From an uncultured Sulfitobacter sp. (GTDB lineage Bacteria > Pseudomonadota > Alphaproteobacteria > Rhodobacterales > Rhodobacteraceae), in contig NZ_CANMFS010000003.1 in NCBI RefSeq assembly GCF_947497275.1, positions 186,001 to 250,000 of the forward strand: 64,000 nt of DNA, read 5' to 3'. Position 1 is the stretch's first letter. Each line of letters opens with the position of its first letter. Below the pieces are notes generated by a model. That model made no database searches, was not told the DNA's origin, and saw nothing but the letters and a program-made list of their open reading frames with translations. Shown piece after piece: positions 8,582 to 16,731 of the stretch. The position numbers and the translations under genes were made by a program.

Positions 8582-9682
8582 TTGAAAATCAATCTTATCA
8601 GCTTGATGCTGATCTTGAGCCTTGCGGCATGCGGCGATGGAACGCCCTTTAGCGAAGAAGACACCGGCAACAGCGGCGATGGCACGAGCGGAGATGGCGA
8701 CGCCTCCGGCGACGGGACCGATGTGGGCGGATCGGACGGAGAAGAGGGCATCGTAGGCACCGCCGTCCCTCCGGGCACGGTTTCCCCATCGCGCAGCGAC
8801 AAGATCGTTCGGTACGAAGAGCGTGGCGAATCCGAGGACAACAGCAACGGTTTCGTGCGCAGCGTGCGCTACGAGGGCGAAACCGACACGTTTCTGGTCG
8901 ACAACCTCGCTTTCGATTCCGCCAACGTCTATCAGCGCGGAACCGACGTGAGCAGCCTTGCCGGGCAGTATCAGGTCTATGAATCGACGACCCCGTTCCC
9001 GGATTCAGTCACCAACGACCCGATCGACCAGTTCGGCTATCGCGCGATCTATGGGGTGAGCAGGAACCTCGGTTCCGACGGCGAGCCAGAAACCCAGTTT
9101 GCCATCGTGCGATCCGGCAGCTTCCGCAACTACGGGTTCGGCGGCTTTTTGTACCAGCGTAACGGGTCCGTTGAATTGCCGCAAACCGGTCAGGCAACAT
9201 TCACAGGCCAAACCGCCGGCATTCGCGACTTCGACGGCGCCGGTGGCGTCCAGTACACCAGCGGTCAGCTGAAAATCGATATCGACTTCGAAGACTTCAA
9301 CGACGTGAGCGGTACGCGCGGTGACGGCGTAAAGGGTGTCTGGTCCGACCGGCGTGTATTCGATGCGCAGGGCAACGACATTACCCGCGACATCATCGAC
9401 ACGATCAATCCAAGCCTCAACGCGATCCCGACCGCGATTTTCACTATCCGACCGGGGAATCTAAAGGACAGCGGCGATCTCGTCGGCGAGCTCGACAGCC
9501 CCTATCTTGACGCTGACGGAGAGGCACAGGTGTACGAGGAAGGCAACTTCTACGCCGTGGTATCCGGCGATGAGCCAAGCGAGATCGCAGGCGTTTTGGT
9601 CGTCACCAACGACGTCGACTTCGAAAACGTCACGACGCGCGAAACCGCCGGGTTCATCGTGTATCGGGGCGCCGACAACTAA
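8582..9682 (+). CDS. Surface lipoprotein candidate, probable Slam client
   Basis: A lipoprotein of about 366 residues. I prefer the TTG at 8582: a GAGGG box lies 7 nt upstream and the protein then starts with a classic lipoprotein signal ending 'LSLAAC' (Cys17). A longer ATG start at 8540 is possible. Cys17 is followed by a Gly/Asp/Ser/Glu low-complexity linker (about 20-55), then a beta-rich body; 'ATFTGQTAGIRDF' near residue 205 and 'GVLVVTNDV' near the end resemble the TbpB-like barrel domains of Slam-dependent lipoproteins. The gene sits 2 nt upstream of a Slam-like gene. The ligand is unknown. Family placement is by architecture and context. Confidence 0.75.
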   Translation: MKINLISLMLILSLAACGDGTPFSEEDTGNSGDGTSGDGDASGDGTDVGGSDGEEGIVGTAVPPGTVSPSRSDKIVRYEERGESEDNSNGFVRSVRYEGETDTFLVDNLAFDSANVYQRGTDVSSLAGQYQVYESTTPFPDSVTNDPIDQFGYRAIYGVSRNLGSDGEPETQFAIVRSGSFRNYGFGGFLYQRNGSVELPQTGQATFTGQTAGIRDFDGAGGVQYTSGQLKIDIDFEDFNDVSGTRGDGVKGVWSDRRVFDAQGNDITRDIIDTINPSLNAIPTAIFTIRPGNLKDSGDLVGELDSPYLDADGEAQVYEEGNFYAVVSGDEPSEIAGVLVVTNDVDFENVTTRETAGFIVYRGADN

Positions 9683-9684
9683 GT

Positions 9685-11118
9685 ATGGCCTGCGCTCCTG
9701 AAACGCTTCTGCTCATGGCTGCTGGCGCAGCCATGTTTGCGTTCGTACAAACGGCAGATGCCCAAACACGCATATCCGCGCCGGAGATGGAAAAGGCGGC
9801 CAAGCTCAGCCTGGCCGTCGGTGCGGACGATCAGGCAATTGATCTGGCCGACGCGCTGTTGCTACGCAACAACAAGGACGTGACGGCGCACCTTATCCGC
9901 TCGCGGGCGCTTCGAAACATCGGGCACTTTGCCGATGCCCGATCAGCCGCGCGCGAGGGATGGCGTCACGCCGCCGACGACGAAGAGAGATACACTGCGG
10001 CACTCTTGATGGCGCAGGCCCTGTCGTCGGATGACAAACGCACGCGGGCGCAATTCTGGTTGCGCCGGGCGCGGCAGGCAGCCCCGTCCGAGGCGCATGC
10101 GGCACAGGCGGCCCGCGACTACCGCTATGTACAGCGGCGCAACCCGTGGCAGACCCACCTTTCCTTTACACTTGCGCCGAATTCAAACATTAACAACGGC
10201 TCGGCGCGCGATACATCGGCGTTGTTCTACCAGTTTTTCAATCCATTCAATCCCGACGGTGTCGAAGCAACCCTCGGCGCGGCATCGAAAGCCCTCTCCG
10301 GCCTCGAGATCGGCGGAGACGTCCAGTCCCGCTATCGCTTTCACCAGACGGAGCGTACCGCACATGATCTGCGTATGGGTCTGTCGTATCGCACCTACCA
10401 GCTCTCCAGCCAGTCTCGGGACGACCTCGATGCGCAGGACGCCGAACGCATCGCCGACGGCAGCGCGCCGCTGAACGTCTCGGGCGGTGATTTTGCCTAC
10501 GGAACGCTGCGGCTGGGTTATGGATACAAGCAGCTGCGCAAAGATGGGCGCGGAGAATTCAGCCTGACCGCCGATCTGGGCCAATCCTTCTATGGCGGTT
10601 CACGCTACAACAGCTTTGTGCGCGCGGGCATTGGACAGACCTACTACACCGACCAGACCACGAAACTGCGCTTCGATCTCAACACCGATCTGCGACAGGC
10701 TCAGCGCGGTTCCGATACCCAGAACCTGTCTGTCTCAACAGGGCTCAGCCGCCAGCTCCCGAACGGCAACGGGCTTTATCTTGGCGGATCCGTGGCGGTG
10801 CTGCGCTCCGAGACGGCATCGCTCGAATACGACGAACTGCGTTTGCGCGGTGGATACGTCTTGGGCCGGCCCGTTTTCGGAACGTCGATTCAATTCGGCC
10901 TCGGCACCAGCTTGCGCGAGTACGACACATCGCCCCACGATGCCGCAGGACGGCGTGATCTTGAACTGTCGGCTGATATCACCGCCACATTCAAACAGAT
11001 CGACTACTACGGCTTCAATCCGACGCTCAGCCTGAATGCATCGACCACCAACAGCAATATCGGTCTTTACGACGTGAACCGGGTCGGGCTGAGCATCGGT
11101 ATCGCGTCGGCATTTTAA
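9685..11118 (+). CDS. Surface lipoprotein assembly modifier (Slam, DUF560-type) outer-membrane protein
   Basis: A 477-residue protein. A signal peptide (1-26, ending 'TADA') is followed by an N-terminal alpha-helical repeat region (TPR-like, about 30-150) and, from residue 153 ('NPWQTHLSFTLAPNSNIN'), a beta-barrel of alternating strands ending in the outer-membrane type 'SIGIASAF'. TPR domain plus DUF560 barrel is the Slam arrangement; Slams deliver lipoproteins across the outer membrane to the cell surface in Neisseria and relatives. It starts two bases after the lipoprotein stop, without a clear ribosome-binding site, so translation is probably coupled and the lipoprotein is the likely cargo. 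Confidence 0.85.
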   Translation: MACAPETLLLMAAGAAMFAFVQTADAQTRISAPEMEKAAKLSLAVGADDQAIDLADALLLRNNKDVTAHLIRSRALRNIGHFADARSAAREGWRHAADDEERYTAALLMAQALSSDDKRTRAQFWLRRARQAAPSEAHAAQAARDYRYVQRRNPWQTHLSFTLAPNSNINNGSARDTSALFYQFFNPFNPDGVEATLGAASKALSGLEIGGDVQSRYRFHQTERTAHDLRMGLSYRTYQLSSQSRDDLDAQDAERIADGSAPLNVSGGDFAYGTLRLGYGYKQLRKDGRGEFSLTADLGQSFYGGSRYNSFVRAGIGQTYYTDQTTKLRFDLNTDLRQAQRGSDTQNLSVSTGLSRQLPNGNGLYLGGSVAVLRSETASLEYDELRLRGGYVLGRPVFGTSIQFGLGTSLREYDTSPHDAAGRRDLELSADITATFKQIDYYGFNPTLSLNASTTNSNIGLYDVNRVGLSIGIASAF

Positions 11119-11190
11119 CTCCGGAATGCTCGACACCGCAGCGCGCTGCGCTAGAGTTGGTTCAAACCAATTCGCCAAAGGAGGTTGTAC

Positions 11191-11625
11191 ATGCCGATCA
11201 AATATCTGCACACGATGGTGCGCGTCAAAGACCTGGATACATCTAAAGCATTCTACGAAATGCTCGGTCTGCACGAGCGGCGTCGGATGGAAAACGAGGA
11301 CGGTCGTTTTACGCTCGTGTTCATGTGCCCCCCCGGTCAAGATGATGGTCATGCCGACGTCGAGCTGACCTACAACTGGGACGGTGATGATTCGCTGCCC
11401 GACGACAGCCGCAATTTCGGGCATCTGGCGTACACGGTCGAGAATATCTACGAGATGTGCCAGATGCTTATGGAAAATGGCGTCACGATCAACCGGCCAC
11501 CCCGCGACGGGCATATGGCCTTTGTCCGATCCCCCGATAACATCTCGATCGAGCTTTTGCAGGCAGGGGATGCGCTGGACGCAAAAGAACCGTGGGCATC
11601 AATGGAAAACACCGGGCACTGGTGA
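11191..11625 (+). CDS. gloA: Lactoylglutathione lyase (glyoxalase I)
   Basis: Converts the methylglyoxal-glutathione hemithioacetal to S-lactoylglutathione. The 144-residue VOC-fold protein has 'YLHTMVRVKDLDTSKAFYEM' at the start (metal-ligand His), 'DVELTYNWD' (Glu), 'GHLAYTVENIYEMC' (His) and 'SIELLQ' (Glu), the four usual metal ligands. The start is fixed by an aaaggagg box 6 nt upstream. A perfect palindrome TTGGTTCAAACCAA lies at 11157-11170 just upstream. The DUF1194 gene follows 7 nt after the stop. Confidence 0.95.
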   Translation: MPIKYLHTMVRVKDLDTSKAFYEMLGLHERRRMENEDGRFTLVFMCPPGQDDGHADVELTYNWDGDDSLPDDSRNFGHLAYTVENIYEMCQMLMENGVTINRPPRDGHMAFVRSPDNISIELLQAGDALDAKEPWASMENTGHW

Positions 11626-11632
11626 GCCGCGC

Positions 11633-12346
11633 GTGCTTCGCACACTTCCCCTGGTCGCGGCGGGCGTGGTGGTTCAGACCACGCCCGCGGCAGCAATCGG
11701 GTGCAGGCTGGCACTTGTTCTCGCGGTTGACGTGTCAAGCTCGGTCGACGCCCGCGAAGACGCGTTGCAACGGGGCGGCATCGTGGCGGCCCTGACTGCA
11801 CCGGAAGTGCAGGAGGCTTTCTTCGCATCCGACCTTCCGGTTGCACTGGCGATCTACGAATGGTCCGGGCGGCACAACCAAAAGCTGCTACAGGACTGGA
11901 TCCTGATCGACAGCCGCGACGCCTTGCTGCGCACGGCCGAAGCAATCGCTGCCTCCAATCGCAGTCATAACGATTTCCCAACCGCCATGGGCTACGCGCT
12001 CGCTTACGGCGCCCAGCTTTTGCAACGTGCGCCCGCCTGCCTGAACAAGACGCTCGACATGGCAGGCGACGGGCAGAACAATGAGGGTTTCCCACCGGTC
12101 AATGCCTACCGCGAGTTCCCTTTTGATGATGTGACTGTGAACGGCCTGATCGTGAACGCTGCGGATTTCGAAGGCGAAATGGGGCTGATCGCGTTTTACA
12201 ACTCGCAGGTGCTGCACGGCCCCGGTGCATTTGCGATCATCGCCGAAGGGTTCGAGGATTACGAGCGCGCGATGCGCCGCAAGCTCGAGCGCGAGTTGAG
12301 CCCACCGTCGATCGGCGCTCTGCCCACATCGCGCAACGCAGGATGA
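11633..12346 (+). CDS. DUF1194 von Willebrand factor A-like secreted protein (copy 1)
   Basis: About 237 residues. The preferred GTG start at 11633 gives a signal peptide ('LPLVAAGVVVQTTPAAA'). The mature protein begins with a vWA MIDAS-type motif, 'LVLAVDVSSSVDARED', and has 'LNKTLDMAGDGQNNEG', the conserved DUF1194 block. Such proteins are exported and probably bind protein partners or metal; no specific function is known. An upstream in-frame extension overlaps gloA and is rejected. The stop overlaps the start of the paralogue that follows (ATGA). Confidence 0.82.
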   Translation: MLRTLPLVAAGVVVQTTPAAAIGCRLALVLAVDVSSSVDAREDALQRGGIVAALTAPEVQEAFFASDLPVALAIYEWSGRHNQKLLQDWILIDSRDALLRTAEAIAASNRSHNDFPTAMGYALAYGAQLLQRAPACLNKTLDMAGDGQNNEGFPPVNAYREFPFDDVTVNGLIVNAADFEGEMGLIAFYNSQVLHGPGAFAIIAEGFEDYERAMRRKLERELSPPSIGALPTSRNAG

Positions 12347-13056
12347 TCCGCGCGCTTGCACTCGCTTTACTGGTGTGGACACCGCAACCTGTGACCGCGC
12401 AGGCCTGCCGACAGGCACTTGCGATCGGTCTGGATGTGTCGGGATCCGTTGATGCCCGTGAATACCGGCTCCAGATCGCCGGACTGGCACAGGCACTCGA
12501 CAGCGCCGCCGTCCGCGGGGCCCTCCTCGCTCGGCCCGACCTGCCCGTCGCCCTTCTGGTCTATGAATGGAGCGGCCCGATGGACCAGCGGACTCTCCTG
12601 CCCTGGTCCCTGATCACCAATGCGTCCGCACTGGGTACGCTCATCGCAACTCTTGCCGCCGTCGAAAGACGAGACGATGCAACCCCCGGCACGGCGTTGG
12701 GCATGGCGATGACGCTGGGCGTGCAACATCTGGAAACGGGGCCTGACTGCTGGAAAAAGACGCTCGATATCTCGGGCGACGGCAAAAGCAATCTCGGACC
12801 CCGCCCACGTACCGTAAAGCCCGCGCTTGCAGCGAAAGGTATCACGATAAACGCCCTTGTCATAGGTGCCGACGATGTCCCAACCGGCGATGCCCGCCAA
12901 TCGGATATCGGCGAACTTGCGGCATATTTCCTTGCGGAAGTCATCACAGGCCCGGACGCGTTCGTTGAAACGGCCCTCGGCTTCGATGCATACGCCGAAG
13001 CGATGGAGATCAAACTCCTGCGCGAACTGGACGGGCTAGTCCTGTCAAACCGCTGA
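12343..13056 (+). CDS. DUF1194 von Willebrand factor A-like secreted protein (copy 2)
   Basis: A 237-residue paralogue of the preceding gene. It starts 4 nt before that gene's stop and has a signal peptide ending 'PVTAQA', the MIDAS-type motif 'AIGLDVSGSVDAREYRLQ', and 'WKKTLDISGDGKSNLG'. The two copies align along their whole length, pointing to tandem duplication. The substrate is unknown. The insertion-sequence region begins about 100 nt downstream. Confidence 0.85.
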   Translation: MIRALALALLVWTPQPVTAQACRQALAIGLDVSGSVDAREYRLQIAGLAQALDSAAVRGALLARPDLPVALLVYEWSGPMDQRTLLPWSLITNASALGTLIATLAAVERRDDATPGTALGMAMTLGVQHLETGPDCWKKTLDISGDGKSNLGPRPRTVKPALAAKGITINALVIGADDVPTGDARQSDIGELAAYFLAEVITGPDAFVETALGFDAYAEAMEIKLLRELDGLVLSNR

Positions 13057-13156
13057 TCCACCCATTTCTTTTTGCCGTGTTCGAAAATCGGGTTGGCTGA
13101 CCTTCATAATTTTACATTCGGCCAGTATCCCTCCGGAAACTATTGCGGAGATGCCT

Positions 13157-13565
13157 ATGCAACACCCGATTTTCGCCGGTTCCTTGATCGGATTTCACAG
13201 CTGAGTCACGCGCAGATTGCAGTGGAAGGAACTGAATTTCAGGATGTTCACAGAAGATCCGAAGCGCTTGCTGAAATCGAAACACGGACAGATCGAGAAC
13301 ACAAGTGCCCGTTTTGCGACTGCGTAGCGCGCCAAAAATGGGGCACAACGAAATCGCGCAAGATGGACGTTGTTGCTCTGCTGGCCGCGATCTGCCTGAC
13401 CGTGAACGCCTCTAGAGGTATGAGGATGATGCAGCTTTCTCGCGATATCGACTACCAGTACAAGACAGCCTTCGTGCTGGCTCACAAGCTGCCTGAAACC
13501 ATTGCGCGTGCGGTCCGGACAGGCGAAGTTCTGGAAGGCGATGTCGAGATTGATGGTGCCTATTT
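13157..13565 (+). pseudogene. IS1595-family transposase, 5' fragment (interrupted)
   Basis: The opening 'MQHPIFAGSL' is in one frame and the continuation 'LSHAQI...HRRSEALAEI' in another, so the start is frameshifted. It continues through a zinc-ribbon piece 'HKCPFCDCVARQKWG', then jumps directly to 'LQLSRDIDYQYKTAFVLAHKL'-like sequence (here 'MQLSRDIDYQYKTAFVLAHK'), suggesting an internal deletion or fusion of two elements. It reaches the catalytic 'DVEIDGAYF' and is broken there by the nested IS3-type element at 13566. Confidence 0.75.
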
Positions 13566-13606
13566 TGAACCGCCCCGGGTTTACCGGAGATTTTCGGGTA
13601 CAATGA

Positions 13607-14192
13607 TTAGGCTACTTTTTCGACAGCGTTCAAGCTTGCATAGAAGGCCTCCTGTGCTTCTTGCGGCGTGACGTAGCCAAAGGAGCTGTGCAGGTGGGTA
13701 TTGTTATACCAGTCGACCCATTTCAGGGTTTCCCACTCGATCTGGTCAACGGATTTCCCGGGGGCCAAGAACTTGATGACCTCGGTTTTGAAAAGGCCGA
13801 TGGTGCTTTCGGCCAGAGCATTGTCATAGGACTCTCCGACGCTGCCGACTGATGTGTCGATGCCAGCCTCTGCGAGCCGCTCGGTGTATCGGATCGACAG
13901 GTATTGGCTGCCTCGATCGCTATGATGGATCAGTTTGTCAGCCTCAGACGGCGTTCTCTGGCAGATGGCTTGGTTCAGGGCATCCAAGACGAAACCGGTC
14001 GTCATCGAGGTCGAGACACGTCCCATTGACCGGCAGGCTCTTTTCCACAGGAAAAGATGCCGAGAGGGTGCCGACGATCTTGCCGGCGAAGACGTCGATG
14101 ATGAAAGCCCCGTAGACCATCCCCTGCCAGCTTGAGACATAGGTGAACCCAGCACCATGGACACAACGGTGATCATCAATGAACGCAATCAT
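13607..14192 (-). pseudogene. IS3-family orfB transposase, deleted and frameshifted
   Basis: It begins 'MIAFIDDHR' overlapping the orfA stop, then passes directly to 'GFTYVSSWQGMVYGAFIIDV', so roughly 100 residues of the expected N-terminal half are missing. After 'AGKIVG' the frame is lost and resumes in another frame at 'FVLDALNQAICQRTP', continuing with the integrase core 'HHSDRGSQYLSIRYTERL' and 'GSVGESYDNALAES' (the DDE aspartate and glutamate region) to the normal end. Confidence 0.85.
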
Positions 14193-14521
14193 TTGCGGAA
14201 TGGGCGGTCGAGCTCCGCCGCAGCGAAATATGCGCTGGCCTTCTTCAGGATCTCGTTGGCTTGCCCGGGTTCACGGTTCTCACGTTCCAGCGCCTCGATC
14301 CGTGCCTCCTCCTCGCTCGTCGGTCCGGACAGCTCGCCTGCATCACGCGCGGCGCGCCGACACCAGTCCCGCAGGCCGAAAGACGAACAGCCCAGCTTCG
14401 AGGCAATTGCCCTGTAGGCAGCGCTGTCGCGGCTGTAATCAGAACGATGTCCGCAGAAAAGCCGAACGCCGCGCGCGCGGAACTCGGCCGTGTAGCTCGG
14501 AGTGTGTTTCTAGTTTGTCAT
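14189..14521 (-). pseudogene. IS3-family orfA with nonsense codon
   Basis: Reading from ATG 14519-14521 the frame gives M-T-N-stop-'KHTPSYTAEFRARGVRLF', a typical IS3 orfA beginning broken by a TAG at codon 4. It continues with 'AIASKLGCSSFGLRDWCRRA', the helix-turn-helix, and the leucine-zipper type end 'EEARIEALERENRE' and 'QANEILKKASAYFAAAEL'. The stop overlaps the orfB ATG, as expected for programmed frameshifting in this family. Confidence 0.8.
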
Positions 14522-14575
14522 GTGGCTCACCTCTTGAGAGTTTTACTCTCCCGGGGCGGTTCAATTTCTGGCAGT

Positions 14576-14945
14576 CGCGTTCGCCCTAACATTGAGAAGG
14601 CCAAGCGTGTTGATCACGGCCTCAAAAAGCATCAGAGAGGCACACACCGCGTTGTCGTGACTATGCGTGAGCGCCGCACACTGCCCTTCGAGGCAATAAC
14701 CGAAGACGAAGACGCAGCGCTGGCAAACGAGAACGTATCCCGCATGACGACTGTTTCAGCGGACGAAGCGTCCCACTGGGATATTTTGCACGTGGGTTAC
14801 AGTGTTCATCGCGTAAACCACTCCGAGAATTGTAACGGCCACGGCCAGCACCCCAACATGGTTCATAGCTTCTTTTCCCGTCTGCGCAATTTGAGCCAGC
14901 ACCGCGGCGTATCGCCCAAGTACCTAGGTAACCCCTCCCTCAAAT
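14576..14945 (+). pseudogene. IS1595-family transposase, 3' fragment
   Basis: This continues the interrupted transposase on the far side of the IS3 insertion: 'RVRPNIEKAKRVDHGLKKHQ', 'RVVVTMRERRTLPFE', 'ADEASHWDIL' and 'HRVNHSEN', followed by a degenerate 'FFSRLRNLSQHRG'. Its frame is shifted by one base relative to the 5' fragment even after removing the inserted element and its duplication, so the gene carries a further indel near the junction. Confidence 0.75.
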
Positions 14946-14998
14946 TGGTGGTGATCAAACGTAGAGTTTTCTCGGCAAGATATCTCAGGGGATTTACG

Positions 14999-15510
14999 AT
15001 GAAGAACGGACGATTTAGCGATGCGCATATCATCGCTGTGTTGAAGCACGCGGAGGGCGGTGTGACGGTCTCAGAGCTATGCCGAGAGCATGGGATGAGC
15101 AGTGCCAGCTTTTACGAGTGGCGGGCGAAATTTGGCGGGATGCATTGCACGGCAGAGTATCGTGTAGCGATGTCCCGAGAGTGGACGCGTCGCTCATCGT
15201 AATGATGAAGGACAGGGCCGAGCAGAACCGCCGCCTCAAGAAGATGTATGCGGAGATGAGCATGCAGAATGAGGTGAGGTGCTCAAGGAAGCCCTAGGAA
15301 AAAAGCCTTGAGGCCGTCCTTTGCCCGTCAGTGCATTGCGCAGCAATGTCACGAGAGGGTCATCGACGAGGGATGGCCTTGAAGGTGGTGGCGATGCATG
15401 GGGTCAGTGTCGCGCTGGCGTGCCGCACGTTCCGGATCAGTGAGACCTGCTATCGCTACAGTCTAACGCTGAGCACCGAGAAGGAGGAGATCCCACATCT
15501 AAGCTGTACA
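14999..15510 (+). pseudogene. Second IS3-family element remnant (orfA and start of orfB)
   Basis: It starts 'MKNGRFSDAHIIAVLKHAEG' and 'ELCREHGMSSASFYEWRAKF', an orfA of a different IS3 subgroup from the nested copy. The frame breaks after 'FGGM' and resumes at 'VDASLIVMMKD' and 'RRLKKMYAEMSMQNE', then breaks again. The orfB beginning 'MALKVVAMHGVSVALACRTF' and 'ISETCYRY' is visible but ends after about 60 residues. It is a truncated, multiply frameshifted remnant. Confidence 0.8.
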
Positions 15511-15519
15511 TGGTAAGGT

Positions 15520-15801
15520 CTTTGCTAACCGCAGATGGTAGACGTTTCTTGGTCGTTCCCAAATGAGAGTGACATGCTTGAGTAACAGACGTTACTTGGC
15601 TTTCCGTCTTGGTACCATTTTTTCGAAAATGTTGGAAAAAGCCACCAGCTCTTGCTTTTATCCCTTGGAAGAACATTCGTTTGATCTGTGAAAATATTGC
15701 AGATTTATTGAGGCAGGTTGCTTGGATTTTGGCTTCGGTCCATAAACATCAATTTTGGGCGGGTGCGAAGACTGGCCCACGTTGATCCTGAGGGATGACC
15801 T
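15520..15801. other. Gap between IS remnants and the aldolase gene, nothing recognised
   Basis: No convincing reading frame, RNA or repeat was seen. Base composition is lower in GC than the flanking genes. It may be eroded insertion-sequence DNA. Confidence 0.5.
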
Positions 15802-16624
15802 CTACCGGTCGTGGCCAGGATTTTGACGCGCGAGTTTGCGCATTAATCCCGGCCAAACCAGATTGTCTCCCATCCCGGGCATGAATGCACCCTGTGCTTG
15901 TCCTGCCACGGTGTCGGCCATGGTTTGCGGCTCTTCATGCAGCATGCCATGTCCCCCCCGCCTGCGCAAGGATCTGCGTCTTGCAAGCGTTCTCCAGAAA
16001 ATACATCCGCAGGAATGCGATTGCATAGTTCGGCCCGACGGTCAGTGTTCCGTGGTTGCGCAACATCAGCAGATTCTTCTCACCGATATCCTTGACGATC
16101 CGTTCACGCTCATCCAGTTCCAGCGCAATCCCCTCATAGTCGTGATACGCAAGATCGTTCGACACGGTCATCGCAAACTGCGTATAACGTCGCAGGCCTT
16201 CGTTCTGGACCGAAACGGCAACGCCGTAGGGGGTGTGGACGTGAATGACGCAACCCGCATTCTCACGCGCGGCATGGATCGCGCTGTGGATGGTAAACCC
16301 CGCAGGATTGATGAAATACGGCGTCTCGGCACAAATCTTACCGTCGAGGTCGATCTTGACGAGGCAGGATGCTGTCATTTCATCGAACATGACGCCGTAA
16401 GGGTTAATCAGGAATCGCTCTTCCCCATTTTCATCTGGCAGGCGCGCGGAGATATGCGTGAAAACCAGATCGGTCCAGCCGTGCAGGGCACACAGACGGT
16501 AGGTCGCGGCAAGCTGACATCGGAGATCCCATTCCGCCTCCGGAACCTTGTCTTTCAGGCTGGCCAGACCGGCAGGATCGGGGATGTCAAATCCCCCGCT
16601 CCGCAATGCGCCTTGGGTTTTCAT
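15802..16624 (-). pseudogene. Class II aldolase/adducin-family protein, frameshifted
   Basis: The main frame (start 16624 after a ggagg box) encodes 'RCQLAATYRLCALHGWTDL', 'FTHISARLP', the zinc ligands 'CVIHVHTPYG' and 'LMLRNHGTLTVG', and ends prematurely at 15935. The family C-terminus, 'MADTVAGQAQGAF' and 'MGDNLVWPGLMRKLAR', continues in another frame to a stop at 15802. The switch lies in a run of seven G (minus strand) at 15953-15959; one G fewer joins the frames into a normal protein of about 273 residues. Members act on small hydroxy acids or sugar phosphates; the substrate is unknown. Real mutation and sequencing error cannot be told apart here. Confidence 0.8.
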
Positions 16625-16731
16625 GGAGGCCTCCGGTTGCTGTTTCCTCCACTGTCGGGCCAACGCACCAACCTGTCAACGGTCCCACACGGACGGGCAC
16701 CCGCGCCCGGTCTGGCGCGGATCCGTTCCGA

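Larger units (their letters stand above)
13566..14563 (-). mobile_element. IS3-family insertion sequence nested in an IS1595 transposase, decayed
   Basis: The ends are a 14-bp perfect terminal inverted repeat, TGAACCGCCCCGGG, at 13566-13579 and its complement at 14550-14563. The element is flanked by the direct repeat ATTT (13562-13565 and 14564-14567), a target-site duplication of the size usual for IS3 elements. Total length is 998 bp, below the 1.2-1.5 kb normal for the family, because orfB has a large internal deletion. It carries orfA and orfB in the usual overlapping order on the minus strand; both are disrupted, so it cannot move by itself. Confidence 0.85.

Noticed and set aside
13072..16700. 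Prophage or integrative island
   Set aside because: Only decayed insertion-sequence transposases are present; no integrase, structural phage genes or attachment repeats were seen.
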